NCBI RefSeq assembly: GCF_002282895.1
Contig: NZ_NRRB01000005.1
Location: 1 to 64,000, forward strand
Length of the DNA stretch: 64,000 nucleotides
Direction: 5' to 3'
Source of the DNA: Paraferrimonas haliotis
GTDB taxonomy: Bacteria > Pseudomonadota > Gammaproteobacteria > Enterobacterales > Shewanellaceae
Made by a program: the position numbers and the translations under genes. This document shows positions 55,422 to 63,669 of this stretch, one piece after another. Under the pieces are notes generated by a model that worked only from the letters and a program-made list of their open reading frames with translations, was not told the DNA's origin and ran no database searches. Position 1 is the first letter of the stretch; each line of letters starts with the position of its first letter.

Positions 55422-56279
55422 TTATTGCCGGGCTAAGCGGCAAGTGTTTGGAATCGCCTCAAAGTTACTGCGAAATGGGTTGATGTCAAGACCGCCACGA
55501 CGAGTATAACGAGCATAAACCGTCAGTTTCTCGCAACCACAATAGCGACTTAAATCGGTAAAGATACGCTCCACACATTGCTCATGAAACTCATTGTGTT
55601 CGCGAAAACTGATCAGGTAGCGAAGCAGCTTTTCTTGGTTGATGCGAGGTCCTCGATAATGGATTTGCACACTGCCCCAGTCCGGTTGCGAGGTGATTAA
55701 GCAATTGGACTTGAGTAAATCTGAGGTGAGTTTCTCTTGAACAATCTCATGTTCATTAGTGCTGTTTAGCAAGTGGTCGGGGTTAAAGAGATAATCATCA
55801 ATACTGATGTCTTGCTCGTCAATGCTGTCACCCTCAAGCTTAGTAATCGTCTCGCTGGCAAATTGATCGGCCTTAATTATTGATAGCGTAACCGGTTTAC
55901 CAGCACAGGCTGAAAGGTCGTTTAAAAGAACCGTTTGCAAGGCTTCTACTGAACTAAATCGGGTTTGATTCAGGGTGTTGAGATACAGTTTAAACGACTT
56001 TGACTCGATCAGGTTCGGGCTGTTACAGGGCACGCTTACTTGCAGGATAGCCACTTGCGGTAACCCTTTGTTGGTCAGCCAAGACAGTTCGTAACCGGTC
56101 CAAAGGTCGGTGCCAGTAAACGGCATCTCGCCGCTTAAATTGATCGCATCTCTATTAAGACTTCTAGGAACACCTTGCAAGACACTGGCGTCGTACGTGT
56201 TCTTGTATTCTGTTTGTTGGCCAAGCGTAAGCGAAGTGAGCTCGCTCGCGTTGTCATAAGGGCTAGGCTTTTGTGTCAT
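55422..56279 (-). CDS. queF: NADPH-dependent 7-cyano-7-deazaguanine reductase
   Basis: The 285-aa enzyme reduces preQ0 to preQ1 in queuosine synthesis for tRNA. It is the long, fused VF-type form. The active-site Cys lies in [17 protein letters not shown] with the QueF motif ESKSFKLY; the second half has [18 protein letters not shown] and [15 protein letters not shown]. The start ATG 56279 gives [11 protein letters not shown]; the upstream frame is not typical. Divergent from syd, as in E. coli. Confidence 0.96.
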   Translation of the reverse strand: MTQKPSPYDNASELTSLTLGQQTEYKNTYDASVLQGVPRSLNRDAINLSGEMPFTGTDLWTGYELSWLTNKGLPQVAILQVSVPCNSPNLIESKSFKLYLNTLNQTRFSSVEALQTVLLNDLSACAGKPVTLSIIKADQFASETITKLEGDSIDEQDISIDDYLFNPDHLLNSTNEHEIVQEKLTSDLLKSNCLITSQPDWGSVQIHYRGPRINQEKLLRYLISFREHNEFHEQCVERIFTDLSRYCGCEKLTVYARYTRRGGLDINPFRSNFEAIPNTCRLARQ

Positions 56280-56341
56280 TGCAGCATGATTCCATAGTAA
56301 ACTCTGCGTCAGTATAAACAATTCTTTAAGGAAGCTCATTG

Positions 56342-56986
56342 ATGGCAACGCCAAATTCTGCACAAAGCTGGGATCAGTGGCTCGATAACTATGTTAACCG
56401 TTACCAAGAACAACTGGGTCAGTTGCCGCAATTTTATTGCGGCGCGGAGAATACACCGTGCCAAGTAGGCGCTGCTAACCAAGGCTTTATTGCCTGGAAG
56501 CCATCAAAACGAGAGGTGGATAACGACTTAGTGGATATAGAAACGGCATTAGAAGATGCTTTTCACCCAGATATTCACTGGTTTTACGGGCGCTACTATT
56601 GTCCGCCGCTAAAATTTAACAGCGCCTTTGGCAGCGGCGAACTGCTGCAAACCTACAATCAGGAAGACTTCGATTTTCTGAAGAAAAACTTGGTGGGCCA
56701 TGTGTTAATGAAACGCAAACTCAAGCAAGCGCCGACTTTGTTTATTGGTGTACTTGATGATTCAGACCTGATGTTGAGTCAGAAGTGTGAAGATGGCAGC
56801 GTGTGGTTAGAACAAGCCGGGCAAGAGCCTCAACAAAAACTCGCCGATAGTATCGAAGGGTTGCTGGCTCAGTTAACGCCTCGAATAGCGCCTGCAGAAA
56901 AACCGCCTCAAGACGAATTGCTTCCTCATGAGGGCTTTTGGGCTCGGATTGGACGAATGATGCGCAGCTTGTTTAATCGGCCTTAA
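56342..56986 (+). CDS. syd: SecY-interacting protein Syd
   Basis: A 214-aa cytoplasmic protein with Syd markers: [35 protein letters not shown] and [14 protein letters not shown]. It binds the SecY translocon and may check its assembly. AAGGA lies nine bases before ATG 56342. The E. coli order queF-syd-csrB-yqcC-truC-yqcA is preserved here with extra genes between syd and csrB. It converges on the next gene, overlapping by 14 bp. Confidence 0.94.
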   Translation: MATPNSAQSWDQWLDNYVNRYQEQLGQLPQFYCGAENTPCQVGAANQGFIAWKPSKREVDNDLVDIETALEDAFHPDIHWFYGRYYCPPLKFNSAFGSGELLQTYNQEDFDFLKKNLVGHVLMKRKLKQAPTLFIGVLDDSDLMLSQKCEDGSVWLEQAGQEPQQKLADSIEGLLAQLTPRIAPAEKPPQDELLPHEGFWARIGRMMRSLFNRP

Positions 56987-57293
56987 GTTGAGTTTGGATT
57001 TGTTCTAGCATCGCGACTAGTGCTTTATTGTCTTGTTCGAGTTTTTGAACCCGTTGCTCTAACGCCGCTATTTGCTGGTCTGTTGTCGCGGCTTTTAGCT
57101 GTTGGTCTTTAGCTGGCGCGCTATGTGGCTCAGCGTTCAATCGAGTGCCATTTTGAAAACGCTTAATGCCTTCAATCATTGCTGGTAAGCTCACCTTGAA
57201 AGGAAGCTGCGACTTTACGGTTGCAGTTGTTACTTTTTTGCCTTGTGCTTCTAGTGAGGTGGCCGCAGTGACGACTTGTTCGATTTCATTCAT
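56973..57293 (-). CDS. Coiled-coil protein with helical N-terminus, unknown
   Basis: A 106-aa protein. The N-terminal 50 residues look like a small helix-turn-helix (AATSLEAQGKKVTTATVKSQL, quoted in part), recalling the N-terminal domain of KfrA-type DNA-binding proteins. A C-terminal heptad-like coil (about 74-103, QRVQKLEQDNKALVAMLEQI) follows. The 3' end overlaps syd by 14 bp on the opposite strand. Function unknown; a small DNA-binding or scaffold protein is possible. Confidence 0.7.
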   Translation of the reverse strand: MNEIEQVVTAATSLEAQGKKVTTATVKSQLPFKVSLPAMIEGIKRFQNGTRLNAEPHSAPAKDQQLKAATTDQQIAALEQRVQKLEQDNKALVAMLEQIQTQLKAD

Positions 57294-57476
57294 TTTTGAG
57301 TTATTTGCCCACTATTTAGTTAATCCAATTAAGCCGATCTCATCAGTAACTGCAGATACTTAATAAAAACAATAGGATAGAGAAATGGCATCGCTTTTGC
57401 TTTTTACTCGACAGTTCGTAATCTTCGATTTGAGATCAGCGACTACCTATAATACGGATTATGTTTAGGAGTAAAA

Positions 57477-57842
57477 ATGAAAAAATGGTTTATGTTAGCC
57501 CCAGCCGCACTTTTGGTAGCAACCTTGGCAGGGTGCTCAGTTCACGTGGCTTCCGATAAAAACAGTAACTACGATTCCAACTGGCAAAAAGCGCAAAAGG
57601 AAAATCGGAAGAACCTGAGCGCATTGGAGATTGGCATGAGTAAAGATCAAGTGCAAACCATTATGGGGTACTCTGATTTAAACGAAGCCTTTCAGAAAGA
57701 CGGTAAGTTGGTGCAACTTTGGTACTACCGTACACAACATGTGAAAAGTGACAGCCGCACAACCAAAGATGAATGCACTCCGCTGGTCATTGTCGACGGT
57801 CAATTGGTTGGTTGGGGCGAAGCGGCGCTGCAAAGTCTATAG
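57477..57842 (+). CDS. DUF3192/SmpA-like small lipoprotein
   Basis: The 121-aa protein has lipobox LAGC (Cys20) and a compact domain LSALEIGMSKDQVQTIMG followed by WYYRTQHV and CTPLVIVDGQLVGWGE. This is the BamE/SmpA-type fold with the GMSKDQV motif, in the DUF3192 group of marine gammaproteobacteria. It would be anchored in the outer membrane, with an envelope-maintenance role only inferred. Confidence 0.85.
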   Translation: MKKWFMLAPAALLVATLAGCSVHVASDKNSNYDSNWQKAQKENRKNLSALEIGMSKDQVQTIMGYSDLNEAFQKDGKLVQLWYYRTQHVKSDSRTTKDECTPLVIVDGQLVGWGEAALQSL

Positions 57843-57903
57843 CGGCGGTTGCAATTCGTTAAATTTTTGTTAGCTTGAACCCTTGTCTGTCTATTTATTG
57901 AGC

Positions 57904-58548
57904 ATGTGCATGATTCAAGCTAACACCACCTCGCCATTAACCGCTGCCTATTTAACGCCCGAGGAATTTCGAGTCGCGGCATCGCTGTTATTTGGTGCTT
58001 ACCAAGATGATCCGATTTTTTTGCAAGCACTGGCCAGTGAAGACCGGCTTACTTACGAAAAACGGCTAAGGTTGGCGATTCGCGAAGAATTGGCGGAGTT
58101 GTGGGTGCAAAAGCAGCCATTGATTGGCCTGTTTCAGGACAACAAACTCATTGCCATTGCTGGCTTGGCTCAAGGCGATTTTCGTTTAGGCGACCAACGG
58201 TTTTGGAATTGGCGGTTAAAAATGATGTTGGTGGCGGGCTGGCAAAGTACACAGGCGCTGATTAACAAAGAGCAGCGCCTGTTTGAAAGCTTGCCACCAG
58301 GTGACTGCGTGATGCTGCAATTTATTGCTGTAGCAAAGCAACACCAAGGCGCTGGCGTAGGCAAGCATTTGCTGCGTGTTATTGAGCAGTGGCGCGTTGA
58401 ACAAAGTCAGTCTTTACAACTGACCGTATACACAACAACCGACACTCAGCGTAAGTTGTTCAACGACAGCGGTTATCGATTTCATAAAAAGGTGCAAATT
58501 GGAAACGTTGAGGGTGAGTTGCTGGTGTGTGATAAGTTGGGAGAGTGA
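57904..58548 (+). CDS. GNAT-family N-acetyltransferase
   Basis: A protein of 214 aa from ATG 57904 with the GNAT fold. The acetyl-CoA-binding motif is in IAVAKQHQGAGVGKHLLRVI (Q/R-x-x-G-x-G/A) after a beta strand; the C-terminal beta strand pair YTTTDTQRKLFNDSGYRF is also typical. Start uncertain among 57904, 57910 and a TTG upstream. Substrate unknown. It lies 7 bp before the next gene, probably an operon. Confidence 0.85.
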   Translation: MCMIQANTTSPLTAAYLTPEEFRVAASLLFGAYQDDPIFLQALASEDRLTYEKRLRLAIREELAELWVQKQPLIGLFQDNKLIAIAGLAQGDFRLGDQRFWNWRLKMMLVAGWQSTQALINKEQRLFESLPPGDCVMLQFIAVAKQHQGAGVGKHLLRVIEQWRVEQSQSLQLTVYTTTDTQRKLFNDSGYRFHKKVQIGNVEGELLVCDKLGE

Positions 58549-58555
58549 GGCGGTA

Positions 58556-58867
58556 ATGAAAAACAGCTATGAGAGTTTTTGGCAGTTTTATCCTGATTAT
58601 TTACAAGAGCATAAAGACAAACGCTGCCGTGCCTTGCATTATGTTGGCTCAACGTTAGTCTTGCTTGAACTATTGGCATGGATGGTCACGGGCCATATTA
58701 GCTATTTGATCGCAATGCCCCTTACCGGTTATGGATTTGCTTGGGTTGGCCATTTCGTATTTGAACGCAATAGGCCAGCGACTTTCCGTTATCCCTTTTA
58801 CAGTTTAATGGGGGATTGGGTGATGTTTTTCCAAGCCGTTACCAATCGATTACGAGTACCTAAATAA
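58556..58867 (+). CDS. Mpo1-like/DUF962 membrane protein
   Basis: The 103-aa protein has SFWQFYPDYLQEHKDKRCRALHYVGS (in part) with His and Asp residues, two spans, and GHFVFERNRPATFRYPFYSLMGDW. These are signatures of the Mpo1/YGL010w (DUF962) family. The yeast member is an Fe-dependent dioxygenase acting on 2-hydroxy fatty acids. ATG 58556 follows GAGGCGG. A role in lipid metabolism is inferred from the family. Confidence 0.88.
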   Translation: MKNSYESFWQFYPDYLQEHKDKRCRALHYVGSTLVLLELLAWMVTGHISYLIAMPLTGYGFAWVGHFVFERNRPATFRYPFYSLMGDWVMFFQAVTNRLRVPK

Positions 58868-58898
58868 CCCTTGACTTTAGAGTGAAAGCTCTAGTTTT

Positions 58899-58916
58899 TG
58901 TAATCCGCGGATTACA
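58899..58916 (+). promoter_or_regulatory. GacA/UvrY box upstream of csrB
   Basis: TGTAATCCGCGGATTACA is a perfect palindrome (extended to 22 bp at 58897-58918). It has the spacing TGTAA-N8-TTACA of the GacA/UvrY site TGTAAG-N6-CTTACA. It lies about 160-170 bp upstream of the likely start of csrB, similar to the distance in E. coli and Pseudomonas. The two-component system BarA/UvrY probably drives csrB here. Confidence 0.8.
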
Positions 58917-59072
58917 AATCCCCTATATCGGCTAAATTTCTCGAAGAATACCTATATTTTTAAGTTATTGAAATTTATATATATTTTTTATCTTTATGTT
59001 TTTTTTGGTGATTGCCGGTTAATTCTTTGTTGATTTTACGTTTGAGGCTTGTTTTTTGTTTTATTCTGAAGG

Positions 59073-59438
59073 GGTCCCAAGGATAAATGGAGTGAAGGGG
59101 CAGGTAGGAGTAGAGCCACGGAGTTACCAAGGAGTCGGCCTTTTGGCTGAATAGGTAAAGAAGGTCATCGGAGATTAGGATTATCTCAGCAGGATGCATT
59201 AGGACAAGTTGTCAGGGATGGCGTGTCAATTGAATGACAGGATCTACTCAAATAAGGAAGCACCGCCTTAATGGACTAAAACAGCAAGTTAAATGGACAA
59301 AACAAGGTGTTGAGTAGTAAAGATGCAGGATGCAACTAACTCACGGACGATGCACGGAGCTAGACACATTAGTAGGAAGCTAACTAGCATTAGCGTACTA
59401 TAAAAGTGAAGAGGCGACCTTAAGGTCGCCTCTTTTTA
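59073..59438 (+). ncRNA. csrB: CsrB-family regulatory RNA
   Basis: The plus-strand stretch from about 59073 to the terminator holds 18 GGA motifs, many as AGGA or ACGGA spaced 10-25 bases apart and placed in or next to short stems (for example AGCAGGATGC and GACAGGATC). It ends in a strong U-tailed hairpin. This is the design of CsrB/CsrC/RsmZ RNAs, which bind many CsrA dimers and relieve translational control. Position between syd and yqcC matches E. coli csrB. The exact 5' end is estimated. No ORF on the plus strand is plausible here. Confidence 0.9.
59410..59438 (+). terminator. Terminator of csrB
   Basis: Perfect stem AGAGGCGACC/GGTCGCCTCT with loop TTAA, then TTTT. The T tail is on the plus strand, so it ends csrB and not the minus-strand gene at 59473. 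Confidence 0.93.
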
Positions 59439-59472
59439 TTAAGAACAGATTATTGATGCTGGCTAGATTGAA

Positions 59473-59850
59473 CTAACGACAAGAGCTGCCACAGCCTGAA
59501 CCGCAGCCACCAAATTTTCGTCCGGCCTGTGGCGCCGATTGCCATTCTGGCTCTGGAAAAATCGGCCAACTGATTTTAGTAATTCGCGTGCCATGCATGT
59601 TAATGGTGCCAACATAATTGTTAATGCCATCGGTGGAAAATTCAAACTGATAATCCGCTTTCCAACCGATACCTGTGGTGCCGCCAAGGGCGGGTCTTGC
59701 GTTCTCTTGAGCCACAGACACCATTTGCACGTTCTGACGAGCACACTCTCGAATCGCAAACTGTTTCGCTATCTCCGCCATTTGTCTCAGTTGCCAAAAT
59801 AATGCCGCAACTGCGATCAGCGCCAGAATAATCAATAAATCAGCCATCAT
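59473..59850 (-). CDS. DUF3301 protein
   Basis: A 125-aa protein with an N-terminal span (LLIILALIAVAALFWQL) and the DUF3301 motifs KQFAIRECARQNVQMV and YQFEFSTDGINNYVGTI. The tail is Cys/Gly-rich, GGCGSGCGSSCR, so it could bind metal. It begins 2 bp before the stop of the DUF3549 gene, in one operon. Function unknown. Confidence 0.88.
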   Translation of the reverse strand: MMADLLIILALIAVAALFWQLRQMAEIAKQFAIRECARQNVQMVSVAQENARPALGGTTGIGWKADYQFEFSTDGINNYVGTINMHGTRITKISWPIFPEPEWQSAPQAGRKFGGCGSGCGSSCR

Positions 59851-59852
59851 TT

Positions 59853-60875
59853 TTAGGCTCCTTTAAACAAATTTCCAATCGCGTTTGATAATTGTTCGCT
59901 GCGATTAGGGTTTCTCAACTCTGCTAACATAAGCGCCCGAATACTTGGAATGGCTACTAAGTCGGCAAACAGTTGCGAGAAAATAGACTGTGATTGATTC
60001 GCAATAGCTTCTAAGTAGGCGCGTCTAAAGTCATCATTGTGCATTAAAGGCCAATGTCTTGCTGCGATAATAATCAAACTATTGATATCGACATTTGGAG
60101 AAATAAGCACCTGTGTCGCTAACGCTGACGCGCAGTCAGCATTGCCGGCAAGTGCCCGAAGTACGCCGTGTAACTTATGTTGAGCTGACGCTTCGTCAAG
60201 ATCGCTAGGTGCTATTGCTTGCAGTGCAGTAGCAAGCTGAGAGTCGAGTTGTTGGTGTTCTAAACAGCCCAGTAGCGGATCAAGCACAGCGTCAGGTAAT
60301 TTCGGTAACGCGTTAAGCAGCAGTTGCTTGTTGCCATGCTGTTCCAGTCGTGCACAAAAGTCCGCCAGGCCTTGCATGCCCAGTTGTTGCCAATTGTCCT
60401 GTGGCATTTGTTCCGATAAGTACTGAACCACCATTTCGTACTGAGGCGACGCCCCTTGCCCAAGGCTTACTTTTACTTTGGCGTTGAATACAGCTAATTT
60501 TTGTTGGCTCGGTGTGAATATCAAGGGGTTATTGGCAAGCTTTTGCTGTTGCTCTTTGGAAAGCGCTTTGGTTGGATCTTCGCCTAAACCTTCCATAACT
60601 TGCTGCATAAACTGAGTTCGTGCAGCAGGTTGCAGCAATCCTTGCTCGTCTAACGGCAGTTTTAAAAACCACACAAAATGCGGCTCATTAGGTTTCCAGA
60701 AAACTAATGCCATCATGGCGTGCCCTTGAATAGGGTATGGATAAGGGCTGTTTAATGCTTCTATTTGCTGAAAAGCTAAGTAATCAATGGCCTGTATTCT
60801 GCGGCCCATATCGAACACTTGAAATTGTGTGGCCGCGGTTTCTAAAAAGTCCGATAGAGTATTGATTGCTTGCAT
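59853..60875 (-). CDS. DUF3549 protein
   Basis: The 340-aa protein starts MQAINTLSDFLETAATQ and has FQVFDMGRRIQAID, the conserved opening of the DUF3549 family in Vibrio and Shewanella. The rest is helical with repeats of Leu/Ala-rich segments (about 180-330). I use ATG 60875 over ATG 60888-60890 because the former fits the family start. Function unknown. Confidence 0.88.
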   Translation of the reverse strand: MQAINTLSDFLETAATQFQVFDMGRRIQAIDYLAFQQIEALNSPYPYPIQGHAMMALVFWKPNEPHFVWFLKLPLDEQGLLQPAARTQFMQQVMEGLGEDPTKALSKEQQQKLANNPLIFTPSQQKLAVFNAKVKVSLGQGASPQYEMVVQYLSEQMPQDNWQQLGMQGLADFCARLEQHGNKQLLLNALPKLPDAVLDPLLGCLEHQQLDSQLATALQAIAPSDLDEASAQHKLHGVLRALAGNADCASALATQVLISPNVDINSLIIIAARHWPLMHNDDFRRAYLEAIANQSQSIFSQLFADLVAIPSIRALMLAELRNPNRSEQLSNAIGNLFKGA

Positions 60876-60977
60876 GATAGACCAAAACATTAAGTGGATT
60901 TGTGAGGCGACATTATAGGGAGTTGTTGGCTAGGATGATATGATGACCACCTAAATTTTAGTCAAACAAGGGTGCCC

Positions 60978-61298
60978 ATGACAAAAACAGCGCAATTGCA
61001 GCAGCTATTAGCCCAATTACAAGCTGAAATGCAGCAGTGTGGCATGTGGCAGTCACAACCACCAAGCCCCCAGGCGCTTGCCAGTGAACAACCGTTTTGT
61101 GTTGATACGCTTCGTTTTGAGCAATGGTTACAATTTATCTTTTTACCAAAGATGACATTGTTACTGAACTCTGGACGCCCTCTACCATCGTCTAGCGGTA
61201 TCGCTGCAATGGCTCAGGTCGCGTGGCGACAACGTCTGGATGTGGGCAAACTGTTGGCCATAATCAATCAATTTGATGAGCAAATCACGCTTAAGTAA
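60978..61298 (+). CDS. yqcC: YqcC family protein (DUF446)
   Basis: A 106-aa helical protein of the YqcC family: LQAEMQQCGMWQSQPPSP, FEQWLQFIFLPKMTLLLNSGR and the C-terminal LLAIINQFDEQIT. E. coli yqcC is next to truC and is part of the same operon. The preferred start is ATG 60978, after AAGG. Function is unknown; the gene usually accompanies truC. Confidence 0.9.
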   Translation: MTKTAQLQQLLAQLQAEMQQCGMWQSQPPSPQALASEQPFCVDTLRFEQWLQFIFLPKMTLLLNSGRPLPSSSGIAAMAQVAWRQRLDVGKLLAIINQFDEQITLK

Positions 61299-61302
61299 TC
61301 CC

Positions 61303-62073
61303 ATGCAACTGACCATTTTATTTGAAGACGACAGTTTAGTCGCTGTTCACAAACCAGCAGGACTGTTGGTGCATCGAACTTACCTTGCCCGCAAAGAACG
61401 TTATTTTGCCATGCAATTGGTACGAGATATGGTGGGTTGTCATGTATTCCCTGTTCACCGTTTGGATCGTCCCACTTCAGGCGTTCTGCTGTTTGCTAAA
61501 TCGGCGTCAGTGGCTCATCAGATTAACCTGCAATTTCAGGCTCACACGGTAAAGAAAGACTATCTGTGCCTTTGTCGAGGCTGGATAGAGCAGGGCGATC
61601 GTTTAGACTATCCTTTGAAAGAAGAGCTGGACGCCATTGCCGATAAATTTGCTGATAAAGATAAAGCCGCACAAGATGCCATCACTTTATATCACCCGCT
61701 TGCCCATGTAGAGCTGGACATTGCCTGTGGGCGTTATCAAACCAGTCGCATTAGCTTACTCCAAATGCAGCCATTAACAGGTCGTAAGCACCAGTTACGA
61801 CGTCATTTAAAGCATTTATTCCATCCAATTATTGGTGACACCAGTCATGGCGATGGCCGCTACAATCGTCTTTTTCGCGATAGTTTAGATTGTCATCGGA
61901 TGATGCTAATTGCTAAACGGCTAGAGCTGATTCACCCTGTTACCGAGCAGAGAGTGGTAATTGAAACCGAGTTAGAGCAAGAATGGTTAACTCTGTTTGA
62001 ACATTTTGGTTGGCCGAGCGAGCAGAAAGATTACGATTTGGACTTGGATTGGGATTCGATACTGGCCAGTTGA
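61303..62073 (+). CDS. truC: tRNA pseudouridine(65) synthase
   Basis: The 256-aa enzyme turns U65 of tRNA into pseudouridine. It belongs to the RluA family; the catalytic Asp is in HRLDRPTSGVLLFAKS. Additional markers: LVAVHKPAGLLVHRTYL and GRKHQLRRHLKHLFHPIIGD. ATG 61303 is four bases after the yqcC stop. Length matches E. coli TruC (260 aa). Confidence 0.94.
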   Translation: MQLTILFEDDSLVAVHKPAGLLVHRTYLARKERYFAMQLVRDMVGCHVFPVHRLDRPTSGVLLFAKSASVAHQINLQFQAHTVKKDYLCLCRGWIEQGDRLDYPLKEELDAIADKFADKDKAAQDAITLYHPLAHVELDIACGRYQTSRISLLQMQPLTGRKHQLRRHLKHLFHPIIGDTSHGDGRYNRLFRDSLDCHRMMLIAKRLELIHPVTEQRVVIETELEQEWLTLFEHFGWPSEQKDYDLDLDWDSILAS

Positions 62074-62189
62074 GATTGTGCCTGTTGTTCTTCTTCGAGA
62101 AATTTTATGTGCTTAAAGTAGGTTTGACGACGGAATCGAACTAATCTCTGATGATGTTTGGTGATCCGTTTGCGGCGGTTTGGACGCAT
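62031..62189 (-). CDS. Short basic ORF overlapping the 3' end of truC
   Basis: A 52-aa frame from ATG 62189 to TAA 62031; 43 bp overlap truC on the other strand. The N-terminus is strongly basic (MRPNRRKRITKHHQRLVRF), followed by Glu/Gln/Ser residues. GGAGAG lies about 10 bases upstream. It fills most of the truC-yqcA gap, suggesting a real small gene, possibly nucleic-acid-binding. I do not recognise the family. Confidence 0.5.
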   Translation of the reverse strand: MRPNRRKRITKHHQRLVRFRRQTYFKHIKFLEEEQQAQSQLASIESQSKSKS

Positions 62190-62281
62190 TCCTATCGCTC
62201 TCCAATGAGTAAGTTATGCTAATAGCCAAGTGGGTTGGTTTAGTTTATCTTGGGCACTAGCTTGTCAAAATGGAGTATAAC

Positions 62282-62755
62282 ATGAATCGGGTTACCTTAG
62301 TCTACGGCACAGTTTACGGATCGGCAGAAAGTGTCGCAGAATCTCTTGAAGCGTATTTTATCGAGCAAGGGTTAACCACATCACTCATAGAAGAAGCAAC
62401 GATAGATGATATTACTCAGCTATCCCCGCAGGAAGATCTACTGATAGTGATTACCTCTACCACAGGTCAGGGCGATCTGCCGGAGACTATATACCCGTTG
62501 CACCAACAATTATCGGAACAATTCCCACTGTTAAACGGCTTACCATTCAAAGTCGTGGCTTTAGGCGACTCGAGCTATACTGATAGTTATTGTGGGGCAG
62601 GGCAAAAAATGCAAACTTTGCTGGAGGAGTTACAAGGTAAACCGCTATCGTCGATGTTGGCGATAGATTCTCTGGAAACCATGGAGCCTGAGCAAGATGC
62701 ACTTGCATGGGCACAATCGTTTATTGAGCAGCGACATGACGCTAGCGTAGCTTAG
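62282..62755 (+). CDS. yqcA: Flavodoxin-like protein YqcA
   Basis: A 157-aa flavodoxin-fold protein. The FMN phosphate loop is VYGTVYGSAESVAESL, with TSTTGQGDLPETI and ALGDSSYTDSYCGAG as further FMN contacts. Start ATG 62282, after GGAG. Gene order truC-yqcA is the same as in E. coli, where YqcA is a short-chain flavodoxin. It would carry electrons to unidentified partners. Confidence 0.92.
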   Translation: MNRVTLVYGTVYGSAESVAESLEAYFIEQGLTTSLIEEATIDDITQLSPQEDLLIVITSTTGQGDLPETIYPLHQQLSEQFPLLNGLPFKVVALGDSSYTDSYCGAGQKMQTLLEELQGKPLSSMLAIDSLETMEPEQDALAWAQSFIEQRHDASVA

Positions 62756-62768
62756 TGATTCTAAAAAC

Positions 62769-62800
62769 AAAGCCCGCGGCGATATCATGCTGCGGGCTTT
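62769..62800. terminator. Convergent terminator between yqcA and dapD
   Basis: Stem AAAGCCCGC/GCGGGCTTT with a 14-base loop. It has T residues on both sides, so it can end both genes. Confidence 0.85.
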
Positions 62801-62825
62801 TAGTTTGTGTCAATTAACGTCCGGC

Positions 62826-63650
62826 TTATTCAGCGGATCGCAACAACTCGTTAATTCCCACTTTAGAACGGGTTTTCGCATCAACCTTTTTAACGATGAT
62901 GGCAGCATATAGGCTGTACTTACCGCATTTTGATGGCAGATTTCCAGAAACAACCACAGAGCCTGCAGGAACACGACCATAATGAACTTCGCCGGTTTCG
63001 CGATCGTAAATGCGGGTGGATTGGCCGATGTAAACACCCATTGATATGACCGAGCCTTCCTCAACAATGACGCCTTCCACGACTTCGGAGCGGGCGCCGA
63101 TAAAGCAGTTATCTTCGATGATTGTCGGGTTGGCTTGTAACGGTTCCAACACACCGCCAATACCAACGCCACCGCTTAGGTGCACGTTCTTTCCAATCTG
63201 TGCACAGGAACCAACGGTTGCCCATGTGTCAACCATTGTACCTGAGTCAACATAAGCGCCTAGGTTTACGTAAGATGGCATCAACACCACGTTGTTGGCA
63301 ATGAAGCTGCCTTTGCGTACAGCGGCAGGAGGGACAACCCGCATGCCTTCTTTCTCAAATCGAGCTTGGTCATAGTCGGCAAACTTCATGGGTACTTTAT
63401 CGAAGTAGCGAGTTTCTGAGCCTTCAATGACCTGATTGTCGTTCAATCTAAACGACAACAAAACCGCTTTTTTTAACCATTGATTAACTTGCCACTCACC
63501 ATTAACTTTAGCGGCCACACGCATCTTACCGCTGTCTAGAAGCTCTAATGCTTGTTGAACGTCTTGTTTCAACTCTGCACTGGCATTGTTTGGGGTGATC
63601 TCGGCACGAGCTTCAAAAGCGGCTTCAATTCGTTGTTGCAAGTCTTGCAT
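62826..63650 (-). CDS. dapD: Tetrahydrodipicolinate N-succinyltransferase
   Basis: The 274-aa enzyme adds succinyl to tetrahydrodipicolinate in lysine and diaminopimelate synthesis. The C-terminal left-handed helix has hexapeptide repeats: [20 protein letters not shown] and [12 protein letters not shown], with [15 protein letters not shown]. Start ATG 63650 ([15 protein letters not shown]), after GGAGAA; the longer frame runs into glnD. Length equals E. coli DapD (274 aa). Confidence 0.97.
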   Translation of the reverse strand: MQDLQQRIEAAFEARAEITPNNASAELKQDVQQALELLDSGKMRVAAKVNGEWQVNQWLKKAVLLSFRLNDNQVIEGSETRYFDKVPMKFADYDQARFEKEGMRVVPPAAVRKGSFIANNVVLMPSYVNLGAYVDSGTMVDTWATVGSCAQIGKNVHLSGGVGIGGVLEPLQANPTIIEDNCFIGARSEVVEGVIVEEGSVISMGVYIGQSTRIYDRETGEVHYGRVPAGSVVVSGNLPSKCGKYSLYAAIIVKKVDAKTRSKVGINELLRSAE

Positions 63651-63669
63651 TAAGTTCTCCACTACGGGG

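Noticed and set aside
58975-59199. 74-aa minus-strand frame upstream of csrB
   Set aside because: It runs antisense through the csrB 5' region and promoter and has low-complexity Lys-rich ends; csrB explains the region better.
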